Source: Rebecca billardiae RCC1528 (taxonomy: Eukaryota > Haptophyta). From it: a stretch of DNA of 64,000 bases. The stretch spans positions 682,001 to 746,000 of the forward strand of contig OZ251236.1 in NCBI GenBank assembly GCA_965240325.2. The letters are read 5' to 3'. Positions 20,978-32,748 of the stretch are shown one piece after another; the stretch's first letter is position 1, and every line of letters starts with the position of its first letter. The notes under the pieces were generated by a model. It was not told where the DNA came from, searched no databases, and was given only the letters and a program-made list of their open reading frames with translations. Position numbers and translations under genes: made by a program.

Positions 20978-22696
20978 ATGGCGGCGAAAGCTTCCGCGGC
21001 GGTCGGTCTCCTCTGGCGCAAGTCGGGGCGCGGCGACGCACGTGCGACATTCCTTCTGGCGAAGCGGGCTGAGGATGGCGACGGCATCGCGCAGGACACG
21101 CGCGAGGCCTTTCGCCTGTACACCCTCGCCGCTGAGCGCGGCTTTGCCGACGCGCAGGCGAGGATGGGCGACATCTGCATGGCCGGCGAGCTTGGTCAGC
21201 CCGTCGACCTCGAGGCAGCCGCGCGCTGGTACCGGCTGGCGGTCGATCAGGGCTACGCTGCGGCGCAGTACAATCTGGGCACGTGCTACGCGCAAGGCAG
21301 GGGTGTGCAGCAGGATTGGGGCGAGGCGGTGCGCTGGTACCGGCTGGCGGCCGAGCAGGGCTTTGCTGAAGCGCAGCGCATTCTGGGCGCGTGCTACACG
21401 GTTGGTAACGGTGTGCAGCAGGATTGGGGCGAGGCGGCGCGCTGGAACAGGCTGGTGGCCGAGCAGGGCTACGCTGCGGCGCAGCACATCCTGGGTGGGT
21501 GCTACGAGCTTGGCAAGGGTGTGCAGCAGGATTTGGGCGAGGCGGTGCGCTGGTACCGGCTGGCGGCCGAGCAGGGCTTTGCTCAAGCGCAGGGCAGTCT
21601 GGGCGCGTGCTACACGCTTGGCAAGGGTGTGCAGCAGGATTGGGGCGAGGCGGTGCGCTGGTACCGGCTGGCGGCCGAGCAGGGCTTTGCTCAAGCGCAG
21701 GGCAGTCTGGGCGCGTGCTACACGCTTGGCAACGGTGTGCAGCAGGATTGGGGCGAGGCGGCGCGCTGGTACCGGCTGGCGGCCGAGCAGGGCGACGCTG
21801 CGGCGCAGAACAGCCTGGGTGGGTGCTACACGCATGGCAAGGGTGTGCAGCAGGATTGGAGCGAGGCGGTGCGCTGGTACCGGCTGGCGGCCGAGCAGGG
21901 CGACGCTGCGGCGCAGCACAGCCTGGGCAGCTGCTACGTGAGTGGCAAGGGTGTGCAGCAGGATTGGGGCGAGACGGTGCGCTGGTACCGGCTGGCGGCC
22001 GAGCAGGGCTTTGCTCTAGCGCAAGGCATGCTGGGCATATGCTACGCGCAAGGCGACGGTGTGCAGCAGGATTGGAGCGAGGCGGTGCGCTGGTACCGGC
22101 TGGCGGCCGAGCAGGGCGTTGCTCAAGCGCAGATCCAACTGGCCCTACGCTACGACAATGGCGAGGGTGTGCAGCAGGACTCGGGCGAGGCCGCGCACTG
22201 GTTCCGGCTGGCGGCCGAGCAGGGCAATGCTGACGCGCAGCTCGAACTGGGCCTGCGCTACACGATCGGCGAGGGTGTGCCGGAGAATCGGGGCGAGGCA
22301 GCACGCTGGTTACGATTGGCTGCTGATCGCGGGAGCGGACGTGCGCACATCTCGCTGGGAGGGCTGATGCTGGTGGGTGGTGAGGGAGTGGAGCGTGACG
22401 TGGAGGAGGGCGCGCGGCTGCTGCACTGTGGCCAAGAACTCGATCCCGACCTCAGAGATGAAGTGAGCGATACGCTGGCTGGGATGGCTGCATTTCGAGA
22501 GGTGGTCTCCCAGTGCTGCATCGCCTGCGGACGGACAGGCCGTGGTCTGAAGAAGTGCGAGCGATGCCACGTGGCGGCCTTCTGCTCACGCGAGCACCTG
22601 CGCAGCTCGTGGAAGGTGCACAAGCCCCACTGCAACGCGTGGTGCGCACAGGCAGCAGCTCAAGCCCCTGCCGCAGCTGCCCCCGCTAGCGCCTAA
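20978..22696 (+). CDS. Sel1-repeat protein with C-terminal MYND zinc finger
   Basis: A 572-residue protein with about 13 tandem 36-residue Sel1 repeats (a TPR-like helical hairpin), consensus AVRWYRLAAEQG-x-A-x-AQ-x2-LG-x-CY-x2-G-x-GVQQD, filling roughly residues 30-475. A MYND finger ends the protein: CCIACGRTGRGLKKCERC, then CSREHLRSSWKVHKPHC, with the expected Cys/His ligands. Sel1 arrays are scaffolds for protein complexes, and MYND fingers bind proline-rich peptides, so this is probably an adaptor; its partner is unknown. No signal peptide or membrane segment is seen. The first and last repeats are diverged while the middle units are nearly identical, as in recently expanded arrays. A TATA box overlaps the first in-frame ATG, favouring the start at 20978. 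Confidence 0.94.
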   Translation: MAAKASAAVGLLWRKSGRGDARATFLLAKRAEDGDGIAQDTREAFRLYTLAAERGFADAQARMGDICMAGELGQPVDLEAAARWYRLAVDQGYAAAQYNLGTCYAQGRGVQQDWGEAVRWYRLAAEQGFAEAQRILGACYTVGNGVQQDWGEAARWNRLVAEQGYAAAQHILGGCYELGKGVQQDLGEAVRWYRLAAEQGFAQAQGSLGACYTLGKGVQQDWGEAVRWYRLAAEQGFAQAQGSLGACYTLGNGVQQDWGEAARWYRLAAEQGDAAAQNSLGGCYTHGKGVQQDWSEAVRWYRLAAEQGDAAAQHSLGSCYVSGKGVQQDWGETVRWYRLAAEQGFALAQGMLGICYAQGDGVQQDWSEAVRWYRLAAEQGVAQAQIQLALRYDNGEGVQQDSGEAAHWFRLAAEQGNADAQLELGLRYTIGEGVPENRGEAARWLRLAADRGSGRAHISLGGLMLVGGEGVERDVEEGARLLHCGQELDPDLRDEVSDTLAGMAAFREVVSQCCIACGRTGRGLKKCERCHVAAFCSREHLRSSWKVHKPHCNAWCAQAAAQAPAAAAPASA

Positions 22697-25600
22697 GCGC
22701 CAGCAGCCAGGCTCACTCCTGACAGCCGACTCAGCGCCTCGGTCTGATGTAATTGCTGATGTAGTAGGGCCGTTCGGCGTTCCGCCCGTCCGCCGCGACC
22801 GCAGTCCGTGTAGCCACGAAGGTCAGCTAGATATTTAGAGTCGATCTCTGCGCTACTAATGTGGCGACTCTCTAGAATATATATATAATATATATAATAT
22901 AATAACTGATGCTGCTATATATATATTCGAGAGTCACGCGATCCGGCCTCTCAGCACCGACTCACCGACACCGTCCGTCAGTCGTCACCGTCTGCGCCTG
23001 ATCACTGATGCGCGCGGCCCGATTAATAAGCAGTGGCCGGTTGACCTGCGCCAGCACAGTGACAGTAAAGACTAAAGTTAGTACGGCAGCCACGAACGGT
23101 ACGCCTATCTCTTTGTTGGCCGCGGGGAAGATACGCTAGCGTATCTTCGATGGCGCCCCGGCGCGCGTGAGCTCTGACGGCGCGTAGGAGGCGCGCGCGA
23201 GGGCGGCCGCGGGCGCGATTGATGCCTGGGACCTCAACGACAACTCACATGACGAGACCTTCTCTTCTGATGCCGATGACGGCCCTCCAGAGGCGACCGC
23301 GCTCGACGACGGTCGTGATTTGGACGACTGCGGCGCTGCGCGGCGTGAGGGCGGAGGAAAGCGGCGCGGCGCAGGGCTTCGAGCGGGCTGTGGCGATGGA
23401 GCAACTTATCATCGTCAACGCCATCGCCCCGAGTGCCACCGCGCTGCCGCACGCCACGCCAGTTGCGCCAGTGCAAGCTACGCGCGGCCGCTGCGGCACG
23501 AGCCGGGGGCGTGGCCAGCAGCGCGGTGGCCGCGGTGCCTGAGCAGGGCGTTGCAGGTGCGACCAGCGCGCCGCTGCCACCGCGCGCTCGTCAACAGTTG
23601 ATGGAGTCGCGAATGCCGTACGTCCCGCCGACTAGCCCGCCCTGTGTGCTGTCGCCGTGACCCCTCAATGCTGTTGGTCGTCCGACGACGAGCTGCCGAG
23701 CGCGTCGCTGAGCGTGTCGCTCAAAACGTCAGTCGTGGAGCTCTCTGACGTGCGCGGCGCTTGCTGCCCATTAAGTCAATCATGTTGGGCACCTCCTGGG
23801 GCACCTCTGGCTGAAGTCTTAGCCTCTGAGGTCTCGAACATAGCCGGCGCTAGCGTACTACCGGCACCCTCAAAAGGAAGATATACGCTAGCGTCCTTCG
23901 ACTTTTGGACGGTTCCGGCGGTCGGACGGTCGCCTGCGGCACCTGACGCCCAAACCCGAGCGGGTCCCAAGGTTTTCGAGGTCGCTGAACGCATTTGCCG
24001 CTGGGGCCGAGGTCTGAAAACCAAGCGATTGCGGCGTTTTTCGCGATTTTGTGGTCGGAAGGACGCTAGCGTATCTTCGGCCAACAAACTACAAAGAGAT
24101 AGCTAGCAGTTACTAACTGTACGGATCACTATGCCCGCTATGGCCGCTATGGCCCCGCGCGGCCGTCCCGCGTAGACATGCGCGAGTCAGAGAGTGCGGC
24201 CACTGGCCATCACTGCCGCGGGTAAATAACCGCGCCGGAAATATACGATCGGACGGAATCGGACGCAGCCGGGTCTTGTCTAACAACTGCTATAATAACC
24301 GACCGGTCCGTCCGACTCGTCAGTCTCAAGGCCGCGCTCAAGCTTTATACGATCGCGGTGCAGGCTATGCTCTGCCACCAACGCCGACTTCGTGTCTGAC
24401 GATATCGGGCACTGCCGCCGACGAATCTCATTCTCAATCAGGAGACCCGCGTCGTCCTACCTGTGTCGTGAAATCATATAGGGGGGCCAAAGTGGCACTG
24501 TAGCGTTACTGACGGCCACGAGCGCGGGTCCTAGCGAGTGTTTAGAGCTGATTTCGGGCTGGATCATTTGCCCTCTGGAGGGGTCTGGGCCGGCCATGTA
24601 AAAAAATCAGGTGCACATACCCTGAATATAGGGCGTAACGGCTAGCATATTTACTTATTAGAATGAGCCTGAACTTATTGGAAACGGCATGTAACGGTCG
24701 TCCTATATGTGACATATAGACCATGTCGACCTCACTTTGTTAGAGCATCTCAGCGAGATCGTTCTGAGTCCCCAGCAGCAGCAGGTCCCAACATGCGATA
24801 TAGGCTGTGTACTGGCAGGCTGTCAAATATGTAGTTTCCTAGAAGCCACCGATCGTTACATACCCACTGTGTATATAGGCGCCATGCTGATGAATACAGC
24901 CTCGTCTGATCTCGAGCTGCGAGATACGTTTTCAGACTGTGTATACGGCCACGCGTACGGCGTATTGCAGACATATTAGACCCAAAGCACCGGCCCCACG
25001 TCCTCAGCCCGGGAGTGCTCTCGGTCATAGTCAAGGTTTAAAGTCACTCGAGCCAACCGTCACCGCTCCCTGGCCGAGACCTACGAGGCAGGTCAAATCT
25101 GTCGTCGTCGCAGTGCGGCACAGTGCCGAGCATGCGATTCGGCAGCAAACGTCTGCTCCAGGCGGTGGCTGGCGTGTCTGCACCAAACCAGGCTGGATGG
25201 GATTGGTCCACATAGGTACGCACTACCCTGTTCCGCGCTATTTCTGGGCTTAGGGGCGGATATTCGGCCTACAGAGGCTGATCCGGCGCTGTTCGGCGCT
25301 CCTGGCTGGCTGCGCGGAGCCCAACGGCAAGCGCCGGCGTGTGCAAGGTGTCAAGATTGAGACGGTCTCTGACGCTCCCGCCGGTCTTGGGCGCACCAGG
25401 GTGCATGAGGGCCCATCTGCATCTGCTTCTGCAGGCATGAGCGTCACAGGGGCGCGCTTGCAGGCACGGTCGAGTGCACGTCGGACCTGTCGAATGAGCC
25501 AACCGCTGCCTGCGAGCACGTCCGCGACGTCCTGAGAGGCGAATGGGAGGCGCCCAGACGCCATCAGAGGGCACACGTGACCCATACCCAACGTACTGAC

Positions 25601-27081
25601 CATCGCAAGTGCCACGGCAGGTGCAAACACGGGCCCTACAAGCGGAACATGACAGTTGCGAGCTCCGCGGAGGTGCTGTGCGCGAGCTCGCGCCGGTCTG
25701 CTGACGGCGATTCCGGCGCAGTAGGGCAGGTTAGGCGAGCTGGGCATTCACAGACATACATGGACGATTGGTCCGAGCATCGATCTCATTGGTCCGAGTT
25801 GATCATGCGCCACAACGTGCGGTAGCGTAGCGGGCGTACGCAGCGCACCAATTCAAGCCGGCCGACGCGCGCCGCGCACGGCGCGAGGTGGCCAAGAAGC
25901 GGGTGGTGAGCCGCTGGTGGCGCAAAGGCACGGGTCAGTAGCGCCCACCAGCGTCACGCGCGCGCGCACCCGAGACCATCTCGGCGTATCATGGGACGCG
26001 AGCGCGCGGCGGTCCACTGCCTCCGGCCGCTCGTGCTGGAGCGGAACCGAGCTCTGAGCGCCCGAAGGCGTCGGAGCTCGATTTTCGAGCGGGGTCCGAG
26101 AAAAGGGCTCCGCGCCACCCTAAAAGGCCGAGGGCGGAGCGAAAATGCGACGCGACTTTGCTTTTCATTTTTAAATGGGCGGTTTGGCCCCCCTATATAA
26201 AATTATCATAGAATGAGTCTGAACTCTGAAGTCTGAAGACTACTCTGCACTCTACTCTGCTGATGAACCGCGGATACGCGGACGACCGGACGTCCGTAAT
26301 ACGGTCCGGCGGAACTCGGCCCGTCAGAGCCGCAGAGCGGAGTCAGCCAGCCGCCCGGAGGCCGGACTCCGGCCAGGCTCCGAACTACTGCTGCGAGTCC
26401 TGAGTCTGGCGCCAGTGGCTGCCAGTCACTGGCATGAGGCATCATCACTACTGACTACACTAATGAACACTGTGCGGACACCGCGTGCGGCCAGGCTCAG
26501 CGCCAGCGGCCGCACGCGGCCCAAGAGGCAAGACTGATCGAGCCGCAAGGGAGGCCTGGTCACCTGGTGTACCACGGCCCGTGTGGCTGCCGGCCGCACG
26601 CAGCCGCGCGGGTCACTCCGCGGATCCGCGCGCCGAGCCGTCCCCGGATCGTCCACAGTCAGCCCAGTGGTGAGTCTTGAGACGACGCCGCTGCCGCTGG
26701 CGGCGGCTCACCATCAATCAAAGTCGCGGACAACTCCGCGGAGCCTGCTGGTCTGACTGGCGCGGCGGGCGCCGCGTGGCGGCGTGGCGGCAGCTCGCTG
26801 CTGCGGACGCGCGTGATGGCCTGCGACGTGCGGGCGTGCCTCCAAGGCATCGCTGCACACGCTGGCGGTCGTTCTTCGCCTCGGGGGTGCGAGGCGTGGG
26901 TGGGTAGGGTAGGGTAGGAGAGAGGCCGAGGTGCGGAGGAGGCCGGAGGGTGAGGGCGAGCAAAAGCTCGACAAGAGCGCAGTAGAAGTGGTGTACAGCG
27001 ATTAGGGTCCGCGCCAGGACGAGCGAGCGAGCACGAGGGCTGCTGCGCCGCGAGGCCGCGTGGGCCGCGCGCGCGCCGCGC
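22697..27081. other. 4.4-kb gap with an inverted-repeat element, no confident gene
   Basis: Includes TA-rich runs at 22870-22925, the inverted-repeat element at 23105-24102, and a GC-poorer patch at about 24440-25000. Frames at 23657-24106 (inside the element), 25250-25747 (minus) and 26718-27290 (minus) have no recognisable domains. A GGGTAGGGTAGG-type run lies near 26900. I see no RNA genes. Confidence 0.5.
23105..24102. mobile_element. Putative non-autonomous inverted-repeat (MITE-like) element, about 1 kb
   Basis: The left end reads CTATCTCTTTG then GTTGGCC, followed by GAAGATACGCTAGCGT. The right end carries the same blocks in reverse complement (ACGCTAGCGTATCTTC, GGCCAACAAAC, CAAAGAGATAG), with a 6-base insertion. 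Copies of the CGCTAGCG-centred palindrome occur at 23127-23148 (perfect 22 bp), 23877-23899 and 24058-24078. No transposase is recognisable inside. I could not identify a target-site duplication, so the exact ends are tentative. Confidence 0.55.
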
Positions 27082-28273
27082 TCAGTACGCCGTGAGCGCG
27101 AGCTGCTCGTCCACGAACGTCGGCGACGGCAGCGGCAGCATCTCGGCGTCCTTGCCCGAGACCGCTCCGCGCGATAGCATCCTGTCGTGCAGCCGCGCCC
27201 AGTCGTCCGAGTAGTCGCGGGCGAAGACGCTGCGAGGTGCGGGCGCGCGGGGAGCGCGGGGGGCGAGTGAGCCACGCGCGCGCCGCGCACTCTCTCGCGC
27301 CCGGGCGCGCCGCGGGCCCGGCGCGCCCACGCACTCGAGCAGGTGCGAGACCGTGTTGGTGAGTGCCTGCGAGCCGTAGCCCGTCTCGCGCTCGAGCTCG
27401 GGCGCCCACGTGGGGCAGATGGAGAGCAGCATGCGCGCGGCGTACACGGCGGAGCACGCGTTGAGCGAGGCGGGCTGGTCGTCGACGGCGAACTCCTGCA
27501 CGATCAGGTCGAGGAAGAACTCGGCGTACTTGCGCACAGTCACCTCCTCCTCGGATGCGCCGAGAGCGCCCGGGCCGCTCAATCGGTGGATCGGCCGCGC
27601 GTCGCCGTGCTGCCCGCCGATGGCGTCGCCGGGGCGCAGCAGGTCGCCGAGGACCAGGCTGCCATAAAAGTCGTGCGCCGTCGAGCAGTGCGCGACCCAG
27701 CCGAGCGAGCACAGCACCGACACCTCCATCCGCGCGACGTCGCGCTCGCCGTATCGTGCCGTGCAGTGCTCCGCAAACACGCGCGCGCTCGGCACGGCGG
27801 ACTCCTTCTCGCACTGCTTCGCGCCCAGCCGGAGGCACGCGATGACGAGCACGTCGAAGCTCTCGATCAACGGGACCTCCTCGTGCAGCACGACCCGGTC
27901 CAGGTAGTTGCCTGCGCGGCACGTGAAGGACGCCGCGTCGCAGAGCAATGGTTAATGGCACGCTCGCTATGCGCACGCACGCCGCTGCGGTGCTGCTGCT
28001 GCGCGCGCGCGCGGGGGAGCGGGCACGCGCGCGCGCACAAGCTGTGTGCAAGGTGGATTTGTGCAGGTCGAGCACATCGACGATCTCGCGCATCCACACG
28101 ACGAGCTCGCGCCGGCCCTGAATGAACTGCGACGTGACGCTTGTCGCGTTGCGGGCCCTGCGCAGCTGCCGTCGCTCGCGCAAGCGGAGCGTGTCGGCGA
28201 CCTCTGCGCGGATCGGCTGGAGCGACGATTCGATGATGGCTCCAGCCATGGTCGCCTCGGTCGCCACACCCAT
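27082..28273 (-). CDS. Cyclin (canonical cyclin-box protein)
   Basis: Three exons, 28273-28039, 27911-27335 and 27229-27082, give 319 residues. The first join (GTGCGC...GCGCAG, 127 bp, phase 1) makes STLHTACNYLDRVVLHEE, matching the cyclin-box pattern LxLAVNYLDR. The second (GTGCGT...CGCAG, 105 bp, phase 2) makes SHLLDVFARDYSDDW. Cyclin-box landmarks: RELVVWMREIVDVLDLH, SFDVLVIACLRLGAKQCE, RMEVSVLCSLGWVAHCST, and a second fold with KYAEFFLDLIVQEF and ACSAVYAARMLL. Cyclins activate CDKs; the core resembles A/B/D-type cyclins, but I cannot assign a subtype and see no clear destruction box. The ATG at 28273 is preferred; another in-frame ATG lies at 28249. Reading through intron 2 also keeps the frame, so its removal is inferred from splice signals and GC-rich intron-like content. 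Confidence 0.88.
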
Positions 28274-29582
28274 CGCCGGCGCGATGACGTGCACGTGCAC
28301 AGTTCGAGAATTCAACCCGCCGCCGCCGCCCTCTCGCGAGCCACGCGAAGCAACCGCCGTTTGGCTTGACACGCGGCCCAACTCGCCGGTTGCTCAAACC
28401 CTGGGATGCTCGGGTCCCGAAAAGGTGATTGGAGCTTCAAACTTCCACTTTTTTAAGACATTGACGCGCTTTTTCATTCGAATTCCCACTATGGTACCAT
28501 CCCGCAAACCTGAAGTACCCCTGTTGGCGGCTGCGATTGGGCCAAACTAAAACCTTGATTGGTCATCAGGCTGACCCAGTTTTATTTATAGTAGTAGCCA
28601 TGCTGATTTCAGCTAGTAATCCACTCTCTGAGTGTGCCCCGGCCGTGAAGCGACACAGGGCGCCCGCCCCCCTGCCGTGCGCCCGCCCCGGCCGGCGCCC
28701 TGCGCGACGGAGAGCGAAATTCGGCCGAGAGCTCCCTTGACCCACGGGCGCATCACGGGCAGACTTGCTGAGCGCGGACGTCCTGCGGGCCGTGGCCTCT
28801 GACTCGAGTGCTCCGCAGTGTCTGCATCAGCTAGCGCGAAGAGGCTGAACGAGCACCGCGGAGTCCAGTCCGCAAGGCCGGTGCCCCGCCTCGGATGCGC
28901 AGGGGTCGATGCTGCCGGCACGGGACGCAGGCAAGGCAGACTGTGCACACTGTATTCAGCGTATCGTCACATGGCCAACTCTTGGCGTCTCCTGGCGGGC
29001 TTCCTGGCTGCACTGCTGCTCGAGGACGCCACGCCCACGGCTGTCGCCGCGGGCCACGCATGCGTGAATAATGCCACTGCCTCTCGCGTGCTGATGTGAT
29101 TGATCGCGGCGTGTCATGATCCGGTGTGGGCACCCTCATTCCGAGCGCTCCTGCCCAGTGGGCGCGTCGCCACGCAATGCTTTCTCGTCCACGTGCGAGG
29201 TCCCGAGGCGGGCGGTCACGACCGCGTCGGAGAGCCAACCGCCCAACGTTGCCGGTCGGGAGCGCGCTCGCACCACAGAAGTCACCGGGCTGGAGAGCTG
29301 CTCGGGACTCGGGAGAGGCTCAGCAGCAGAGGCAGCCATCGTGTCCGGCCGCGGAAAGAAGCTTCTGATGACCAGGACGTTCGGCCGCGGACCACGCGGA
29401 CGGGCGCGGGCGGAGGGTGCCTTATGAATCTCAGACTGCAGCTCGCCCCAGCTGGCTACTGCCAACTACTGCGGCGGCCGCGTGGAGATGCGCCAAGCAA
29501 GTGACGCAGCTTTTGTGCCACGGGCGCTCGCGCGTCATCTGACCGCATCGACGTTCGCTCTCGCCCGCCGCCGCCTGCATCC
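28274..29582. other. Divergent intergenic region between cyclin and cytosolic SHMT
   Basis: No confident gene. A GC-poorer stretch lies near 28420-28620. A short plus frame ending at 29099 carries a signal-peptide-like start, MANSWRLLAGFLAALLLE, but stops soon after and has no domain. The frame at 29100-29504 is unrecognised. Confidence 0.45.
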
Positions 29583-31323
29583 ATGTCGTCGAACCCGTCC
29601 CTGAAGGAGGCCGATCCGGAGGCCTGGGAGATCATCGAGAAGGAGCGCGTGCGCCAGCGCGATGGGATCGAGCTCATCGCGTCGGAGAACTTCACGTCCA
29701 AGGCCGTGATGGACGCGCTCGGCTCGTGCATGACCAACAAGTACTCGGAGGGCATGCCGGGCCACCGCTACTACGGCGGCAACGAGTTCATCGACCAGAT
29801 GGAGAACCTGTGCGTGGCGCGCGCGCTCACCGCCTTTGGCCTGGACAGCTCCAAGTGGGGCGTCAACGTGCAGCCCTACTCGGGCAGCCCAGGTGTGCGC
29901 CCAGCTCTCGCGCGCGGGGCCGGCGGCGGGCGGCGCGCGCTCTGGGGGCCGGCGGCGGGCGGCGCGCGCTCTGGCGGCACGCGTGCCTGGCGGGCTGGCT
30001 GGCTGGCTCGCACTCGGCAGCCGCGCGGCCGCGAGTGGCGCGCCGCGTGTTCACCCGCCCCGCTCGCCCCTGCCCCGCCCCTCGCTCCGCGCGCAGCCAA
30101 CTTCGCCGTGTACACGGCGCTGCTGCAGCCGCACGACCGCATCATGGGCCTCGCGCTCGCGTCGGGCGGGCACCTGACGCACGGGCACTACACGCCGAAG
30201 AAGCGGATCTCGGCGACCTCGATCTACTTCGAGTCCCTCCCGTACCACGTGAACAACGACACCGGCCTGCTCGACTACGACGAGATCGAGCGGATGGCGA
30301 AGCTCTTCCGGCCGAAGATGATCATCACGGGCGCGTCGGCCTACCCGCGCGAGTGGGACTTCGGGCGGTTCCGCAAGATCGCGGACGAGGTGGGCGCGCT
30401 GCTGATGGCGGACATTGCGCACTTCTCCGGCCTCGTCGCCACCGGCCTCCACGCCTCGCCCTTCGAGGTGTGCGACATCGTCACGACGACGACGCACAAG
30501 TCGCTGCGCGGCCCGCGCTCCGGCATGATCTTCTACCGCAAGGGCGAGAAGACGCCCGCGGCGGAGGGCAAGCCGGCGGAGATGTACGAGTTCGAGGAGG
30601 CGATCAACATGGCGGTGTTCCCCGCGCTGCAGGGCGGCCCGCACAACCACCAGATCGCCGCGCTCGCCACCGCGCTCAAGGAGGCGTCGCAGCCGGACTT
30701 CAAGCAGTACGGCGCGCAGGTCATCTCCAACTGCAAGGCGCTCGCCGCCGCGCTCATGTCCAAGGGCTACAAGCTCGCGACGGACGGCACGGACAACCAC
30801 CTGATCCTGTGGGACCTGCGGCCGCTCGGCCTCACCGGCTCCAAGATGGAGAAGCTCTTCGATCAGTGCCACATCACCCTCAACAAGAACTCGGTGCACG
30901 GCGACGTGTCGGCGATGACGCCCGGCGCCATCCGCATCGGCACGCCGGCGATGACGACGCGCGGCCTCAAGGAGGCGGACTGGCAGCAGGTGGCGGAGAT
31001 GCTGCACCGCGGGATTCAGATCGCACTTGAGATCCAGGAGACCAGCGGGTGCGCGGTCGCGCGCGCCGCCGCCACCCCGCGCCGCCGCGCGCGGCTGGAC
31101 CCGCACAGACCTGCCGGTCGCAGCGTGCGTTCGCGCGCGCGCGAGTGCCAACGCTGACCCGCCACCGCGCGCGCGCGCGCGTGCTCTCTCGCCGCGCAGG
31201 AAGAAGCTGGTGGACTTCGTGGCGGCGCTCGACAGCAACCCGAAGCTGCCGGAGCTGCGCGCGGATGTGGAGGCGTTCTCGCGCAAGTTCTTCATGCCGG
31301 GCCGCGAGGTGTGGGGCAACTAG
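29583..31323 (+). CDS. SHMT: Serine hydroxymethyltransferase, cytosolic type
   Basis: Same reaction as the mitochondrial enzyme at 1016-2772, but without a presequence (it starts [20 protein letters not shown]), so probably cytosolic. Exons 29583-29892, 30097-31048 and 31200-31323 give 461 residues, a normal cytosolic length. Intron 1 (204 bp, GTGTGC...GCGCAG, phase 1) restores [20 protein letters not shown]. It is a multiple of three without stops, so the unspliced frame also stays open. Intron 2 (151 bp, GTGCGC...GCGCAG, phase 2) restores [18 protein letters not shown]. Signatures include [24 protein letters not shown] and [15 protein letters not shown] (PLP lysine near residue 238). Intron positions differ from the mitochondrial paralogue, so the two genes are old duplicates rather than a recent local copy. 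Confidence 0.96.
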
Positions 31324-32748
31324 GCGCGCGGCGGCGTGCGTGCCGCGGGGCAGCAACGACACTCTCTTCCACTGCCGCTGCCCCGCGGTAGAGCCGGCGA
31401 GGCTGTCGTCGGCCCAGCCACACCCACCGCCGCTCGCCCTGCCGCCCGCTACCGGTGCTTCGCCACCTGGTGCGGCCTTGGAGCTTGGCACACTGGCGCG
31501 TGTGCTGATCACCAGCGGGGCGATGGCGGGCTGCCCGCGCACAAGCGCCGGCGGCGGTGGGCGTAGGGAGCGGCCGGCACGGCCGGCTCCTCGCGCCTGC
31601 CGCCTGCCAGCGACCGCCGGGCTGTAGACCATGTGCCTGCACCTCCTGCTGCACCACGCAGGACTCGATTTCTGGTGTGGCCCTGGCACGCCGGATGGCA
31701 CCATCAACGTGATCCTTGCCAGAGAGGCGGGCTCTGATCGATGTGCGCATCGACTGAGAGCGCGCGCTGCGGCGCCGCGGCGCCGTCGGCAGGTCGCATC
31801 GGAGGCCATCCTTGGCTGCGCTGCAATGTCAACTACTGTACCCGAGGTTACCTTGAGATTGAGCCCGGCACTGTCGTCCACAGTGATCTCCGTCTGCTGA
31901 CGAATCTAAATCGGCTACTGATCAGCTCATCATGCCCGTATCGGACTATCAGCAGGACTCGATCCGCCGCGTCCGAGTCTGCGCGAGATTCTCCACTCCG
32001 AGAATCGAGTGAGGCGGCGGCCCCGCGGCCGGCATTATTAACTCCGGTCGGCCGCCGATCACGACTGATGAACCAGCCACCAGGCCGCCGGCGCCGCCCG
32101 CGCGCGCGCGGCGCGCACGGCCCGCCGCCGGACGGGCAGCCGGACTCTTAGGAGCGGCGGTCCAAGCCGAGACGGCGCGAGAGACATCACTGCCCGAGAG
32201 CCCCGATCGGCCCGAGACCGAGTGTCACAGACCGTAGTACTAGTCGTCGACGTCGTCACAGCAGAAGCCTTCGTTCCGATCCGCGCCGGTCTCGGGTCTG
32301 GCACGGACCGGCGCGGACGAAGGCTTATTCGCATTTCAGAAGGGCGGAAGGCGGGCGGATAATATCAGGGACCGTCGCTCGCACTTTCCGCGGCTGCGAG
32401 TAGAGTGAACTCGCACTCGCACTTTTGAGGGGACTTTGCGAGTGCACTGCGAGTTGAACTCGCAGGCCCACTGGGCGGAATGGGCGGCTGCGAGTGCGAG
32501 TGCGAGTAAAGTGCGAGTCCCAACTCGCAAAGTGCGAGTCCCAACTCGCAACGTGTCCGGGGGCGCAGCCCCCGGACACGCCCAGCGGGGGGTCCGGGGG
32601 GCCTCCCCCGGGGCCCCGCCGGCCTGAGGCGAAGAAAATTTTTGGCCCTATTTGGCCCTATTAGAGCATGCCTTACACCCGACCCGCCGCCCTGACCACC
32701 CTGCCGATGCCGCCCTGACGAGGCGCCCTCCAGGCACTCAGTCCTCAC
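31324..32748. other. Intergenic region rich in inverted repeats, no gene recognised
   Basis: Frames here lack domains. The stretch from about 32265 to 32640 contains hairpins and GCGAGT-type repeats, annotated separately. C/G runs around 32580-32625 follow them. Confidence 0.5.
32265..32580. repeat. Cluster of hairpins and GCGAGT direct/inverted repeats
   Basis: Hairpin 1 spans 32265-32326: arm blocks of 10 and 11 bp pair exactly, with a 6-nt bulge (32275-32280) on the left side. From about 32388 to 32550 the sequence alternates GCGAGT/ACTCGC words, including two consecutive copies of AAGTGCGAGTCCCAACTCGC. Hairpin 2 is perfect: 32552-32564 pairs with 32568-32580 around GCA. Confidence 0.9.

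Noticed and set aside
25250-25747. 165-codon minus frame in the 22.7-27.1 kb gap
   Set aside because: No recognisable domain, and composition typical of chance frames in GC-rich DNA.
26718-27290. Minus-strand 190-codon frame over the 3' end of the cyclin gene
   Set aside because: It overlaps cyclin coding sequence in another register and is Arg/Ser-rich without motifs.
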